From NCBI RefSeq assembly GCF_002752655.1, contig NZ_CP023737.1, forward strand, positions 2,938,001 through 3,002,000: a stretch of DNA of 64,000 nucleotides, in the 5' to 3' direction. Shown piece after piece: positions 33,731 to 43,035 of this stretch. Both the position numbers and the translations under genes were made by a program. The DNA comes from Methylosinus trichosporium OB3b. GTDB taxonomy: Bacteria; Pseudomonadota; Alphaproteobacteria; Rhizobiales; Beijerinckiaceae. Within the stretch, counting starts at the first letter, position 1; each line of letters opens with the position of its first letter. Under the pieces are notes generated by a model. That model searched no databases. It had not been told where the DNA came from and worked only from the letters and a program-made list of their open reading frames with translations.

Positions 33731-36166
33731 ATGCTGAATCTCGCCGAATATCGCAGCCGCCCGACGAGCCTCGCCGATTTCCTGCCCTGGGCCGCCCTCG
33801 TCGCCGAAGGCGTCGTCCTCAACAAGGATGGCTCGTTCCAGCGTACCGCGCGCTTCCGTGGCCCCGATCTCGACAGCGCGACGCCCGCCGAGCTCGTCGG
33901 CGTGACCGCCCGCCTCAACAATGCGCTGCGCCGCCTCGGCTCCGGCTGGGCCGTTTTCGTCGAAGCCGATCGGGCGCCGGCGCAGCATTATCCGCACGAC
34001 CGCTTTCCCGACGCAGCCTCGGCGCTCGTCGACCTCGAGCGACAGAACGCCTTCGAGGAGGCGGGCGCGCATTTCGAGAGCAGCTATTTCCTGACGCTCC
34101 TCTGGCTGCCGCCGGAGGAGGACGCGTCCCGCGCCGAAAATTGGCTCTATGAAGGCCGCGCGCAAGACGGCGTCGATCCATGGGAACTGCTGCGCGGCTT
34201 CATCGATCGCACGAACCGCGTGCTGCAATTGGTCGAGAGCTTCATGCCCGAGGCGGAATGGCTCGACGACGGCGAGACGCTGACCTTCCTGCATTCGACG
34301 ATCTCGACGCATCGACAGCGCGTCCGCGTCCCGGAAACGCCGATGCATCTCGACGCTTTGCTCGCCGACGAGCCGCTCACCGGCGGGCTGGAGCCCCGGC
34401 TCGGAAACGCGCATCTGCGCATTCTGACCATCGTCGGCTTTCCGAGCGTGACCCATCCCGGCATTCTCGACGAGCTCAATCGTCTCGCCTTCCCCTATCG
34501 CTGGTCGACGCGCGCCATACTGCTCGACAAGACGGAAGCCGTTCGGCTGCTGACCAAGATCCGGAGGCAGTGGTTCGCCAAGCGCAAATCCGTCGCCGCC
34601 ATCATCAAGGAGGTGATGACCAACGAGACTTCGACCCTCGTCGATTCCGATGCGGCGAACAAGGCCGCCGACGCCGATGTCGCGCTGCAGGAGCTCGGCG
34701 CCGACGATGTCGGCGAGGCCTATGTCACCGCCACTGTCGCCGTCTGGGACGACGACCCGGCGATCGCGACCGAAGGGCTGCGCCTCGTCGAGAAGGCAAT
34801 CCAAGGCCGCGACTTCACCTGCATAGCGGAAGGCGTGAATGCGGTCGAAGCCTGGCTCGGCTCTCTTCCCGGTCACGCCTACGCCAATGTCCGCCAGCCG
34901 CCGATCTCGACGCTCAATCTCGCACATATGATTCCGCTCTCCGCCATCTGGGCGGGAGCAGATCGAGACGAGCACCTTCGCGCCTCTCCCTTGCTCTTCA
35001 GCAAGACCGAGGGCTCGACGCCCTTCCGCTTCTCGATGCACGTCGGCGACGTCGGCCATACGCTGATCGTCGGTCCGACCGGCGCCGGAAAGTCCGTGCT
35101 GCTGGCGCTGATGGCGATGCAGTTTCGCCGCTATGCGCGCGCACAGATCTTCGCCTTCGATTTCGGCGGCTCGATCCGCGCAGCGGCGCTCGCCTGCGGC
35201 GGCGATTGGCACGATCTCGGCGGCGGCCTGTCGGCAGGCTCCGAGGACAGCGTGTCGCTGCAGCCGCTCGCCCGCATCGACGACGCGGCCGAGCGCGCCT
35301 GGGCGGCGGAATGGGCAGCCGCGATCCTCGCCAAGGAAGGCGCCGCTGTCGACCCGACGGCGAAAGAACATATCTGGTCGGCGCTCACCTCGCTCGCCTC
35401 GTCACCGCCCGATGAACGCACGCTCACCGGTCTCGCCGTCTTGTTGCAATCGACTCACCTGAAGCAGGCGCTTCAGCTCTATTGTGTCGGTGGTCCGTTC
35501 GGGCGGCTGCTCGACGCCGAAGAGGAGCGCCTCGGCTACTCCAATTTCCAGGCCTTCGAAACGGAAGGACTCATCGGCGCCGGCGCCGCCGCAGCGGTCC
35601 TCACCTATCTTTTTCATCGCCTCGAGCAGCGCCTGGACGGTCGTCCGACCTTGCTCGTCATCGACGAGGGCTGGCTGGTTCTCGACGATCCCGCCTTCGC
35701 GCGTCAGCTGCGCGAATGGCTGAAGACCTTACGAAAGAAGAACGCCTCCGTCGTCTTCGCCACGCAGTCGCTCTCCGACATCGACAATAGCCCGATCGCA
35801 CCGGCGATCGTCGAGAGCTGTCCGACCCGCATCTTCCTCCCGAACGAAAGGGCGATCGAGCCGCAGATCACCGCGATCTATCGCCGCTTCGGCCTCAACG
35901 ATCGCCAGATCGAGATCATCGCCCGAGCGACGCCGAAGCGCGACTATTACTGCCAATCGCGGAGAGGCAATCGCCTCTTCGAATTGGGGCTCGGACCGAT
36001 CGGCCTCGCTCTTTGCGCCGCCTCCTCCAAGAGCGACCACGCCGAGATCCAGCGCATCCTCGCCGAGCACGGGCCGGATGGATTCCTGCGTGGATGGCTG
36101 ATCGAGCGCGGCCTCGAATGGGCCGCAGACCTCATCCCGGACATCACCAATCTGGAGTTTTCCTGA
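33731..36166 (+). CDS. trbE: Conjugal transfer ATPase TrbE (VirB4 family)
   Basis: The protein has 811 residues. MLNLAEYRSRPTSLADFLPWA is the TrbE-typical start. Walker A GPTGAGKSVLLALM lies near residues 448-461 and Walker B LLVIDEGWLVLDDPAF near 641-656, followed by VVFATQSLSDIDNS. The length equals that of other TrbE proteins. It drives pilus and channel assembly. The frame is open further upstream inside trbD, but ATG 33731 after GAGGCC is the right start. Its stop overlaps the trbJ ATG. Confidence 0.95.
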   Translation: MLNLAEYRSRPTSLADFLPWAALVAEGVVLNKDGSFQRTARFRGPDLDSATPAELVGVTARLNNALRRLGSGWAVFVEADRAPAQHYPHDRFPDAASALVDLERQNAFEEAGAHFESSYFLTLLWLPPEEDASRAENWLYEGRAQDGVDPWELLRGFIDRTNRVLQLVESFMPEAEWLDDGETLTFLHSTISTHRQRVRVPETPMHLDALLADEPLTGGLEPRLGNAHLRILTIVGFPSVTHPGILDELNRLAFPYRWSTRAILLDKTEAVRLLTKIRRQWFAKRKSVAAIIKEVMTNETSTLVDSDAANKAADADVALQELGADDVGEAYVTATVAVWDDDPAIATEGLRLVEKAIQGRDFTCIAEGVNAVEAWLGSLPGHAYANVRQPPISTLNLAHMIPLSAIWAGADRDEHLRASPLLFSKTEGSTPFRFSMHVGDVGHTLIVGPTGAGKSVLLALMAMQFRRYARAQIFAFDFGGSIRAAALACGGDWHDLGGGLSAGSEDSVSLQPLARIDDAAERAWAAEWAAAILAKEGAAVDPTAKEHIWSALTSLASSPPDERTLTGLAVLLQSTHLKQALQLYCVGGPFGRLLDAEEERLGYSNFQAFETEGLIGAGAAAAVLTYLFHRLEQRLDGRPTLLVIDEGWLVLDDPAFARQLREWLKTLRKKNASVVFATQSLSDIDNSPIAPAIVESCPTRIFLPNERAIEPQITAIYRRFGLNDRQIEIIARATPKRDYYCQSRRGNRLFELGLGPIGLALCAASSKSDHAEIQRILAEHGPDGFLRGWLIERGLEWAADLIPDITNLEFS

Positions 36167-36909
36167 TGGTCGCTCCTCATTGCCGTCGCGCCGCCATATT
36201 CCGTGCCGTGGTTCTTTATTTCTCACTCGTCGCCAATCCGGCGTCCGCACAGATTGTCGTCTACGATCCGAGCAATTTCTCGCAGAACGTGCTCACCGCC
36301 GCGCGCGAACTGCAGCAGGTCAATAATCAGATCCAGAGCCTCGCCAATGAGGCGCAGATGCTGACCAATCAGGCGCGCAATCTCGCGAGCCTGCCGCTCT
36401 CGACGCTCAGCCAGCTCCAGACCACCATCCAAAAGACGCAGTCGCTGCTCGCCCAGGCGCAGCACATTGCCTTCGATGTCCAGCAGATCGAGACCGCCTT
36501 CGTGACGACCTATGGTTCGGCGTCGACCAGCGCCTCCAGCGCTGGACTGATCGCCACGGCGCAGACGCGCTGGCGCAATTCCGTCGCCGCCTTCGAGGAT
36601 TCGTTGAAGGTACAGGCTGGCGTCGTCGGCAACATCTCGAGCAACGGCTCCACCATGTCGTCGCTGACCTCCGCCAGCCAGACGGCGACGGGCGCGCTGC
36701 AGGCGGCGCAGGCCGGCAATCAGCTGCTCGCGCTACAATCGCAGCAGCTTTCCGACCTCGTCGCCGTGGTCGCGGCCAAGAGCCGCGCCGATGCGCTCGA
36801 ACAATCGCGCATCACGGCGACCGAGTCGCAAGGACAGGAGCAATACCGGCGCTTTTCGACGCGCTCCGGCTATCAGCCGAGCAATGTCACCATGTTCCAC
36901 GGCAATTGA
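36166..36909 (+). CDS. trbJ: TrbJ (VirB5 family) pilus-tip/channel protein
   Basis: The protein has 247 residues. A signal peptide ends at NPASAQ. The mature part begins IVVYDPSNFSQNVLTAARELQQVNNQIQ and is a long alpha-helical, Gln/Ala/Ser-rich protein, as in TrbJ. A helix-breaking region near GNISSNGSTM and the closing NVTMFHGN also fit. ATG 36166 overlaps the trbE stop (TGATGG). It is periplasmic or at the pilus tip. Confidence 0.92.
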   Translation: MVAPHCRRAAIFRAVVLYFSLVANPASAQIVVYDPSNFSQNVLTAARELQQVNNQIQSLANEAQMLTNQARNLASLPLSTLSQLQTTIQKTQSLLAQAQHIAFDVQQIETAFVTTYGSASTSASSAGLIATAQTRWRNSVAAFEDSLKVQAGVVGNISSNGSTMSSLTSASQTATGALQAAQAGNQLLALQSQQLSDLVAVVAAKSRADALEQSRITATESQGQEQYRRFSTRSGYQPSNVTMFHGN

Positions 36910-36917
36910 GGCGTGCC

Positions 36918-37232
36918 ATGGAACGATCGGACATATGGCGCGCCGGCGCGATCCTCGTTCTTATCGCCACATTGATCGCGACGCTCTTTGCGATCGATCT
37001 CGATGCGCCTGCGCCGTTCATCGGTGGCGCCGGCGCTGCCTTTGCCGTCGCTCCAGACGATCTTTCCGCCGAGTTGCGCCGCTGTGGCGCGCTTGGCCTT
37101 CAGGATGCCGAAGACCAGCGCTGTGATGCGGTCTGGACGGAGAACCGCCGCCGCTTCTTCGGCAGGCCGGCGCGGCCGACGCCTCCCACGGCCGCGCCGG
37201 CCGCAGCTGCATCGAAAGGCGCCGCGCCATGA
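36918..37232 (+). CDS. trbK: TrbK-type small protein (putative entry-exclusion)
   Basis: The protein has 104 residues. One N-terminal membrane segment (GAILVLIATLIATLFAI) is followed by ELRRCGALGLQDAEDQRCDAVW and a Pro/Ala-rich tail. The paired cysteines and the RC-x-x-LG-...-D-x-x-C-x-x-VW motif are those of the alternative TrbK family encoded between trbJ and trbL. Entry exclusion is inferred from that family. The start is ATG 36918 rather than the in-frame TTG 36906, and it overlaps trbL by 4 bases. Confidence 0.8.
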   Translation: MERSDIWRAGAILVLIATLIATLFAIDLDAPAPFIGGAGAAFAVAPDDLSAELRRCGALGLQDAEDQRCDAVWTENRRRFFGRPARPTPPTAAPAAAASKGAAP

Positions 37233-38566
37233 ACATCGGCGTCATCGACACCTTCCTGAACACTTTCACGACCTATATCGATTCCGGCTTCGGCCTGCTG
37301 AAGGGCGACGTCGCCTATCTCTCCTCGACGCTGATCGCGATCGACGTCACGCTCGCCGGCCTGTTCTGGGCCTGGGGCGCCGACGAGGATGTGATCCAGA
37401 GGCTCGTGAGGAAGACCCTCTATATCGGCTTCTTCGCTTTCCTGATCACCAATTTCAACAAGCTCTCGGGAATCGTCTTCAATAGCTTCGTCGGCGTCGG
37501 CCTCAAGGCCGGCGGCTCATCTGTGTCGACCGCCGATTTCCTGCGGCCCGGCCGGCTCGCCCAGATCGGCCTCGACGCTGGCCAGCCGCTGCTCGACGCG
37601 GCGAGCCAGATGATGGGCTTTGCGTCCTTCTTCGCCAATTTCGTTCAGATCGCCGTGCTGATGATCTCCTGGCTGCTGATCATCATCGCCTTCTTCATCC
37701 TTTCCGTGCAGCTTTTCGTCACGCTGATCGAGTTCAAGCTGACGACGCTCGCCGGTTTCGTGCTCATTCCCTTCGCGCTCTTCAACAAGACCGCCTTTCT
37801 CGCCGAGAAGGTGCTCGGCAATATCGTCGCCTCGGGCGTAAAAGTGATGACGCTCGCCGTCATCGTCGGCGTCGGCTCGGGACTCTTCTCGCAATTCACG
37901 ACGAGCTATGGCGGCGAGCAGCCGACGATCGAGCAGACGCTCTCCGTCGTGCTGGCCGCGCTCGCCATGCTCGGTCTCGGCATATTCGGTCCCGGCATCG
38001 CGACCGGCCTCGTCTCCGGCGCGCCGCAGCTCGGCGCTGGCGCAGCCGTCGGAACCGGCGTCGCCGTCGCGGGCGCCGGAATGGTCGGAGGCGCCGCGCT
38101 CGGCCTCGCCGGAAGGGGAGCGACGGCCGCCGCCTCGGGAGCGGCGGCAACCGCGCGCGGCGGGGCGAGGCTCGCCGGCGGGGCCGCCTCCGCTTATGCG
38201 CTCGGCTCGGCCGGCGAGTCCGGGCCTTCGGCTGTCGCCGCCGGGCTCGCTGGCGTCGGTCGCGCGGCGGGCGCTGTCGCAGCGGCTCCCTTCCGCCGCG
38301 CGGCCGCTCGCGCGACGAGTTCCTTGGCCGAGAACTATTCCGCCGGCGCTCGCGCCGCCTTCGCCGCGACGGGCGGTTCGGCAATCACAGGTGCGGTCGG
38401 CGACGGCGCAACCGGCGCTCCGCCTGGGAATGCGCCGCCCGATTGGGCGCGGCGCATGAAGCGCAATCAGCTCGCGAGCCACGGCGCGACGACCGCCGCG
38501 CATGTCATTCAGTCCGGCGACAGCCACGGCGGCGGCCATTCCGTCGATCTCTCACAAGAGGAATAG
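37229..38566 (+). CDS. trbL: TrbL (VirB6 family) polytopic channel protein
   Basis: The protein has 445 residues. The first 280 or so residues hold several membrane helices (LIAIDVTLAGLFWAWG, IAVLMISWLLIIIAFFIL, TLAGFVLIPFALFNKTAF, TLSVVLAALAMLGLGIFG). The last 160 are Ala/Gly-rich and low complexity, as in TrbL/VirB6. It forms part of the inner-membrane pore. Its ATG overlaps trbK by 4 bases and trbF follows 3 bases after the stop. Confidence 0.93.
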   Translation: MNIGVIDTFLNTFTTYIDSGFGLLKGDVAYLSSTLIAIDVTLAGLFWAWGADEDVIQRLVRKTLYIGFFAFLITNFNKLSGIVFNSFVGVGLKAGGSSVSTADFLRPGRLAQIGLDAGQPLLDAASQMMGFASFFANFVQIAVLMISWLLIIIAFFILSVQLFVTLIEFKLTTLAGFVLIPFALFNKTAFLAEKVLGNIVASGVKVMTLAVIVGVGSGLFSQFTTSYGGEQPTIEQTLSVVLAALAMLGLGIFGPGIATGLVSGAPQLGAGAAVGTGVAVAGAGMVGGAALGLAGRGATAAASGAAATARGGARLAGGAASAYALGSAGESGPSAVAAGLAGVGRAAGAVAAAPFRRAAARATSSLAENYSAGARAAFAATGGSAITGAVGDGATGAPPGNAPPDWARRMKRNQLASHGATTAAHVIQSGDSHGGGHSVDLSQEE

Positions 38567-38569
38567 ACC

Positions 38570-39253
38570 ATGTTCCGACGCGCCTCGGTGCGCTATGGGC
38601 GCACGCCCGAACCGGAGACGCCCTATCAGAGAGCCGCGCAAGCCTGGGACGAGCGCATCGGCTCCGCGCGCGTCCAGGCGAAGAACTGGCGGCTGATGGC
38701 TGTCGGCTCGCTGCTCTTGTCCTGCGGCTTGGGGGGCGGCCTCGTCTGGCAGTCGACGCACGGGACCGTAGTCCCGTGGGTCGTGGAAATCGACCAACTC
38801 GGCGAGGCGCGCGCCGTCGCTTCGGCGACGGCCGATTACACGCCGTCCGATCCGCAGATCGCCTGGTATCTCGCCCGTTTCATCAAGGATGTGCGCGCCG
38901 CGCCGGCCGATCCAGTCGTCGTCCGGCAGAGCTGGCTGCAGGCCTATGACTTCACGACGACGGCGGGCACCGCGGCGCTCAACGACTACGCACGCGCCAA
39001 TGATCCTTTCGCCAAGCTCGGCAAGCAGCAGATCGCCGTCGACGTCTCCAGCGTCATCCGCGCCTCTGCCGACTCGTTCCGCGTCGCCTGGATCGAGCGC
39101 CGCTATCAGGATGGCGCGCTCGCCGACACGACGCGATGGACGGCGATCCTCACCATCGTCATCCAGCCGCCGACCGACGCCGATCGCCTCCGCAAGAATC
39201 CGCTCGGCGTCTACGTCAACGCCATCAATTGGTCGAAGGAGCTCGGACAATGA
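38570..39253 (+). CDS. trbF: TrbF (VirB8 family)
   Basis: The protein has 227 residues. The cytoplasmic N-terminus with PETPYQRAAQAWDERIGSAR is followed by one membrane helix (WRLMAVGSLLLSCGLGGGLVW) and a periplasmic NTF2-like domain with QIAWYLARFIKDVR, NDPFAKLG and KNPLGVYVNAINWSKEL. It is the assembly scaffold of the inner-membrane complex. The stop overlaps the trbG ATG by 4 bases. Confidence 0.95.
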   Translation: MFRRASVRYGRTPEPETPYQRAAQAWDERIGSARVQAKNWRLMAVGSLLLSCGLGGGLVWQSTHGTVVPWVVEIDQLGEARAVASATADYTPSDPQIAWYLARFIKDVRAAPADPVVVRQSWLQAYDFTTTAGTAALNDYARANDPFAKLGKQQIAVDVSSVIRASADSFRVAWIERRYQDGALADTTRWTAILTIVIQPPTDADRLRKNPLGVYVNAINWSKELGQ

Positions 39254-40320
39254 CCCGGCCGAATTTCCTGAAAGCCGGCGATCCGGCTTCGCACATCGCC
39301 ACAAACCTGCGGTTCCGGAAAGACGGAAATGCGTCTTTCCGTAAAGCCGGCTTTGCGATTCTGCTCATCTCCGCGCCTTCGCTCGCCGGATGCGCGAAAT
39401 TCATTCCGCCGGATATCGATTATGATGACGCCGCGCCGGCGCGGCTCTCCGCCGATCTGCCGGCGCCGGTCAAAATCGTCACTCTCGCCAAGCCTCTTCC
39501 TTTGCCTGGGCAATTGAAACCGCTTCACGCCGGCAAGGCGCCGCCCGAGCCCGCCGATCCGGCCGTGCGCGTTAATCAGGCCAACGCCGCCGCCCGTGTG
39601 CAGCCGGTGCGCGATGGATTCATCAACGCCGTGCAGATCTATCCCTTTTCGGGCGGCGCGCTCTATCAGGTCTACTCTGCGCCCGGACAGATCACCGACG
39701 TCGCCCTGCAGGAGGGCGAACAGCTCGTCGGCTCCGGGCCGGTCGCTGCGGGAGACACGGTCCGCTGGATCATCGGCGACACGGAGAGCGGCGCGGGCGC
39801 GACCAAAAAAATTCACATCCTCGTCAAACCGACGCGGCCGGACCTCGTCACCAATCTCGTCGTCAACACAGATCGGCGCACCTATCTGCTCGAGCTGCGA
39901 TCGACCGAGAAGACCTATATGGCCTCGGTCTCCTGGCAATACCCGGAAGACCAGCTCATCGCTCTGCGCCGTCAGAACGCCATTGCGGAGTCAGCTGCGC
40001 CGATCGCGACGGGCGTCGACGTCTCCGCGCTGAATTTCCGCTACGCGATCCAGGGCGACAGTCCGGCCTGGCGGCCGCTGCGCGCCTTCGACGACGGATC
40101 GAAGGTCTATATCGAATTCCCGACCGGCATTCGCCAGGGCGAGACGCCGCCGCTCTTCGTCATCGGTCCGGCCGGCGGCTCGGAGCTGGTGAATTATCGT
40201 GTCAGCCGCAATTACTACATCGTCGATCGCCTCTTCGCCGCCGCAGAACTGCGCCTCGGCGACGCCGACAGCGAACGGCGCGTGCGCATCGTCCGCACCG
40301 ACGGAAGGCCTCGGTCATGA
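39250..40320 (+). CDS. trbG: TrbG (VirB9 family) with an unusual N-terminal extension
   Basis: The protein has 356 residues. The VirB9 core is clear: RVQPVRDGFINAVQIYPFSGGALYQVYSAPGQITDVAL, KPTRPDLVTNLVVNTDRRTY and YRVSRNYYIVDRLF. It forms the outer-membrane part of the channel. The hydrophobic signal with lipobox SLAGC (Cys about residue 48) is preceded by 33 residues that are the translation of palindromic repeats at 39272-39354, giving an abnormally long n-region (KAGDPAS, FRKDGNASFRKAG). The start is fixed by the 4-base overlap with trbF, so the extension appears to be an in-frame insertion of a mobile palindrome. Confidence 0.9.
   Translation: MTRPNFLKAGDPASHIATNLRFRKDGNASFRKAGFAILLISAPSLAGCAKFIPPDIDYDDAAPARLSADLPAPVKIVTLAKPLPLPGQLKPLHAGKAPPEPADPAVRVNQANAAARVQPVRDGFINAVQIYPFSGGALYQVYSAPGQITDVALQEGEQLVGSGPVAAGDTVRWIIGDTESGAGATKKIHILVKPTRPDLVTNLVVNTDRRTYLLELRSTEKTYMASVSWQYPEDQLIALRRQNAIAESAAPIATGVDVSALNFRYAIQGDSPAWRPLRAFDDGSKVYIEFPTGIRQGETPPLFVIGPAGGSELVNYRVSRNYYIVDRLFAAAELRLGDADSERRVRIVRTDGRPRS
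39272..39354. repeat. Cluster of palindromes inserted in the 5' end of trbG
   Basis: Three inverted repeats lie in a row: AAGCCGG/CCGGCTT (39272-39278 with 39283-39289), GGAAAGACG/CGTCTTTCC (39317-39325 with 39332-39340) and the perfect 12-mer AAAGCCGGCTTT (39343-39354). All remain in frame with trbG. Related GGAAA/CCGTAAAGCC sequences occur at 7195-7255, 9966-9983, 16381-16432 and 24053-24072. Confidence 0.6.
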
Positions 40321-41525
40321 CGTCGAACTCGAATGACGAGCGGTTCGCCGCATCGCCGCCGGTCACCCCGGACCTTCGCCTGCGAGGCGAACGCCCGCGC
40401 GTGACGCGGCTGTCGCGCAAGGTGCTGATCGGCATGGCGAGCGTCGCCGCCCTCGCGATCGCCGGCGCGCTGGGCTACGCGCTGCAGCCCCGCGACAGGA
40501 GCGGAGCGGCCCAGGAACTCTACAACACGCAGAATCGTCCCGCCGCCGACGGTCTCGCGAACCTCCCCAAGGACTATACAGGAATGCCACGTCCGGCGCC
40601 GCCGCTCGGACCGCCTCTGCCGGGCGATCTCGGCCGGCCCATTCTGAATGCCGGCGCGGCCGGCAATACGTCGATCGTCGGCGCATCTGCGTCCGATCCC
40701 GAGGCGCAGCGCCGCGCGCAGGAAGGTGAGGCCGCGCGCGTGAGTCGGCTCTTTGCTCAGACGAGTGAGCGTGAGAGGCCGATTACGCCGATCGCTCCGA
40801 CCATGATCGCCGCGGGCGACGCTGGCGCCGTCGCGACGCCATCTGTCGACGCCGGGTCTGCCCAGAACATGCAGGATCGCAAGACGGCATTTCTGACTGC
40901 TGCGACCGACAGGCGAACCGTCAGTCCCGATCGGCTTGCCAAATCCGCATCGCCATACGTCGTCCAGGCGGGAACTGTCATCCCTGCCGCGCTCATCACC
41001 GGCCTCCGCTCCGATTTGCCGGGACAGATCACCGCCCAGGTGACCGAAACAGTCTACGACAGTCCGACAGGAAAGTTTCTGCTCATTCCTCAGGGCGCGA
41101 AGCTCATCGGCCAATACGACAGCTCCGTCGCTTACGGCCAAAAGCGCGTGCTCCTCGCGTGGACCCGGCTCATCATGCCCAATGGAACCTCGATCGTTCT
41201 GGAGCGGCAGCTCGGCGCTGACGCAGCGGGTTACGCCGGCCTCGAGGACGAGGTCGATAATCATTGGGACATGCTGCTCAAGGGAGCCGCGCTCTCGACC
41301 CTTCTCAGCATCGGCGCCGAAGCGGGAACGACAAACAGCGAGAACAGCCTCATCCAAGCGATCCGTCGCGGCGGCTCCAATAGCGCGAGCCAGACCGGGC
41401 AGCTGCTCGTTCAACGCCAGCTCAATGTCCAGCCCACTCTCACCATTCGCCCAGGCTTTCCTGTTCGCGTGCTCGTGACCCGGGATCTCCTATTGGCTCC
41501 ATACAAAGAAGGGACGGCGCCGTGA
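40317..41525 (+). CDS. trbI: TrbI (VirB10 family)
   Basis: The protein has 402 residues. A cytoplasmic N-terminus and one membrane helix (IGMASVAALAIAGALGYAL) are followed by a Pro-rich linker and a beta-rich VirB10 domain: YVVQAGTVIPAALITGLRSDLPGQ, LLIPQGAKLIGQYDSSVAYGQ, LLAWTRLIMPNGTSI, and IRPGFPVRVLVTRDL at the end. It links inner and outer membrane parts of the channel. It overlaps trbG and the DUF2274 gene by 4 bases each. Confidence 0.95.
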   Translation: MTSNSNDERFAASPPVTPDLRLRGERPRVTRLSRKVLIGMASVAALAIAGALGYALQPRDRSGAAQELYNTQNRPAADGLANLPKDYTGMPRPAPPLGPPLPGDLGRPILNAGAAGNTSIVGASASDPEAQRRAQEGEAARVSRLFAQTSERERPITPIAPTMIAAGDAGAVATPSVDAGSAQNMQDRKTAFLTAATDRRTVSPDRLAKSASPYVVQAGTVIPAALITGLRSDLPGQITAQVTETVYDSPTGKFLLIPQGAKLIGQYDSSVAYGQKRVLLAWTRLIMPNGTSIVLERQLGADAAGYAGLEDEVDNHWDMLLKGAALSTLLSIGAEAGTTNSENSLIQAIRRGGSNSASQTGQLLVQRQLNVQPTLTIRPGFPVRVLVTRDLLLAPYKEGTAP

Positions 41526-41776
41526 CGAAACTGAAGCTCGGTCCGCTCGCCGACGACAAGCCGGTCAAAATCACCGTCGAGATTCCCGCCTCTCTGCATC
41601 GCGATCTCGCCGCCTATGCGGATGCGCTCGGCCGAGCCAATGGGCAGACGATCGCTGATCCGCTCAAGCTGATCGTCCCGATGCTTCAGCGCTTCATCGC
41701 GACAGACAGAGCCTTCGCGAAGACTCGAACGCGTACGAAACCTCAACCCGTCGCGGAAGCCGAAAGGTCGGGATAG
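41522..41776 (+). CDS. DUF2274 protein, last gene of the trb operon
   Basis: The protein has 84 residues: MTKLKLGPLADDKPVKITVEIPASLHRDLAAYADAL then DPLKLIVPMLQRFIATDRAF. DUF2274 consistently follows trbI in this family of elements and resembles an RHH-type small DNA-binding protein; function is unknown. It converges with the lysR gene and overlaps it by 34 bases, so the two may share a terminator region or interfere. Confidence 0.88.
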   Translation: MTKLKLGPLADDKPVKITVEIPASLHRDLAAYADALGRANGQTIADPLKLIVPMLQRFIATDRAFAKTRTRTKPQPVAEAERSG

Positions 41777-42657
41777 CGGGCGCGCAACAGATCGAGAAAC
41801 GGTTGCAGCATCGGATTGCTGTTCGTCTCTTTCCAATAGGCCGCGAACTGAAGCCGCATTTGCCCACAGTCGCCATGCAGCTCGCGATGGGCCACTCCGG
41901 GGCAGCCAAATCCGGCGGCGCCTTCGAGCAGCGGCGCGACCCCATAGCCGGCGCCGACGAGGCTCAGCAACCTGTCGAGGCTGACATCCTGATAGCTGAT
42001 ACGCAAAGAACCCGAGCCGCCGGCCTTCACGCTCAGCAATTGCTCGAGCTCGGAATCGACGCCGCTCCGCGTCAGCAATATCCGATTGTCGCAAAGCTCC
42101 CGCCATTGGATCGCTGGCCGATTATTGAGCGGGTGATTTTCCGGAACGGCGACGACAACCCGTTCGCCCCAGAGCGGCAGAACGCGGTCGTTCCACTTTC
42201 CGCCGCCGGAGGTCAGTATGGCGACGTCGATCGCGCCAGCGGCGACCTCGCCGAGCAATCCCACCTTGGCGCCGTCGACCAGGAGAATATCCGCATCCGC
42301 GATCTGGCGGCGCAACTCCGCGAGCGTCTCCCGCAGATTGCCGGCCGAAAGCGACGAGCAAATCCCTATTCGCAATGGCCTGCGTCCGCCATTGCGTCGC
42401 GTCTTGAATGTGAGGAAGAGACGGTCCGCCTCGTCGACGATAGGCCGCGCCAAATCCAGAAATTCCCGGCCAACCGGGGTGAGCTTCGTTCCACCCGTCG
42501 TGCGCTCGAACAAGTCCACGCCGAGCTCACATTCGAGATCGTGCAATCGACGGCTGAGGGTGGATTGACGGGTGTTCAGCGTCTCCGCCGCTTGCCGGAG
42601 GCTTCGATGCCGCGAGGCGACAAGAGCCCATTTCAGATCTCGAAGCTCCGAATTCAC
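41743..42657 (-). CDS. LysR-family regulator adjoining the trb operon
   Basis: The protein has 304 residues. RHRSLRQAAETLNTRQSTLSRRLHDLECELGVDLFERT is the LysR HTH, and the periplasmic-binding-like effector domain begins at RRPLRIGICSSLSAGNLRETL. LysR genes occupy this spot convergent to trbI/DUF2274 in most alphaproteobacterial ICEs with this transfer system, so it probably controls transfer in response to a small molecule. A palindrome at 42746-42768 upstream is a candidate site. Confidence 0.92.
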   Translation of the reverse strand: MNSELRDLKWALVASRHRSLRQAAETLNTRQSTLSRRLHDLECELGVDLFERTTGGTKLTPVGREFLDLARPIVDEADRLFLTFKTRRNGGRRPLRIGICSSLSAGNLRETLAELRRQIADADILLVDGAKVGLLGEVAAGAIDVAILTSGGGKWNDRVLPLWGERVVVAVPENHPLNNRPAIQWRELCDNRILLTRSGVDSELEQLLSVKAGGSGSLRISYQDVSLDRLLSLVGAGYGVAPLLEGAAGFGCPGVAHRELHGDCGQMRLQFAAYWKETNSNPMLQPFLDLLRARYPDLSASATG

Positions 42658-42745
42658 CTGAAAAGCCCGGGTTCACAAGCTGAATTCCAGAATCGGATAT
42701 GCCGACGACAGGGCGCGCTCAGCCGTTCTAATGTTTCCTACTTCA

Positions 42746-42768
42746 TTGAAAAGAAATGGCCTTTTCAA
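42746..42768. promoter_or_regulatory. Palindrome upstream of the lysR gene
   Basis: TTGAAAAG (42746-42753) and CTTTTCAA (42761-42768) flank a 7-base spacer, about 90 bases upstream of the lysR start in an A+T-richer stretch. It could be an operator; no T-N11-A LysR box is otherwise obvious. Confidence 0.4.
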
Positions 42769-43035
42769 GGCCGCCGATCAACCGGCTATCGCTTTGCAAG
42801 CTATGGGTTTTTCGGCGAACGGACCCGATTCCTCCTCAATCGATGCGCCGTCCCGAACAGCCCGACCGCTCTGCGGCGCAAAGATATGGAGGCCTGCGTT
42901 TTCCAATATGCGTTGCTAAAACGTTCTAGCCGGCTTACCTTTTCCCGGCTGCAATTTCATGAGCAGCGGCCGAACGGGATGGTGGAACATCCCGCCCGGC
43001 CTGACCACAACCCACGCTTCTGAGGAGCCTGGATC
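42769..43035. other. Non-coding rest of the lysR/43036 intergenic region
   Basis: No supportable gene. It carries the promoter region of the rightward gene, with TGAGGAG just before ATG 43036. Confidence 0.5.
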
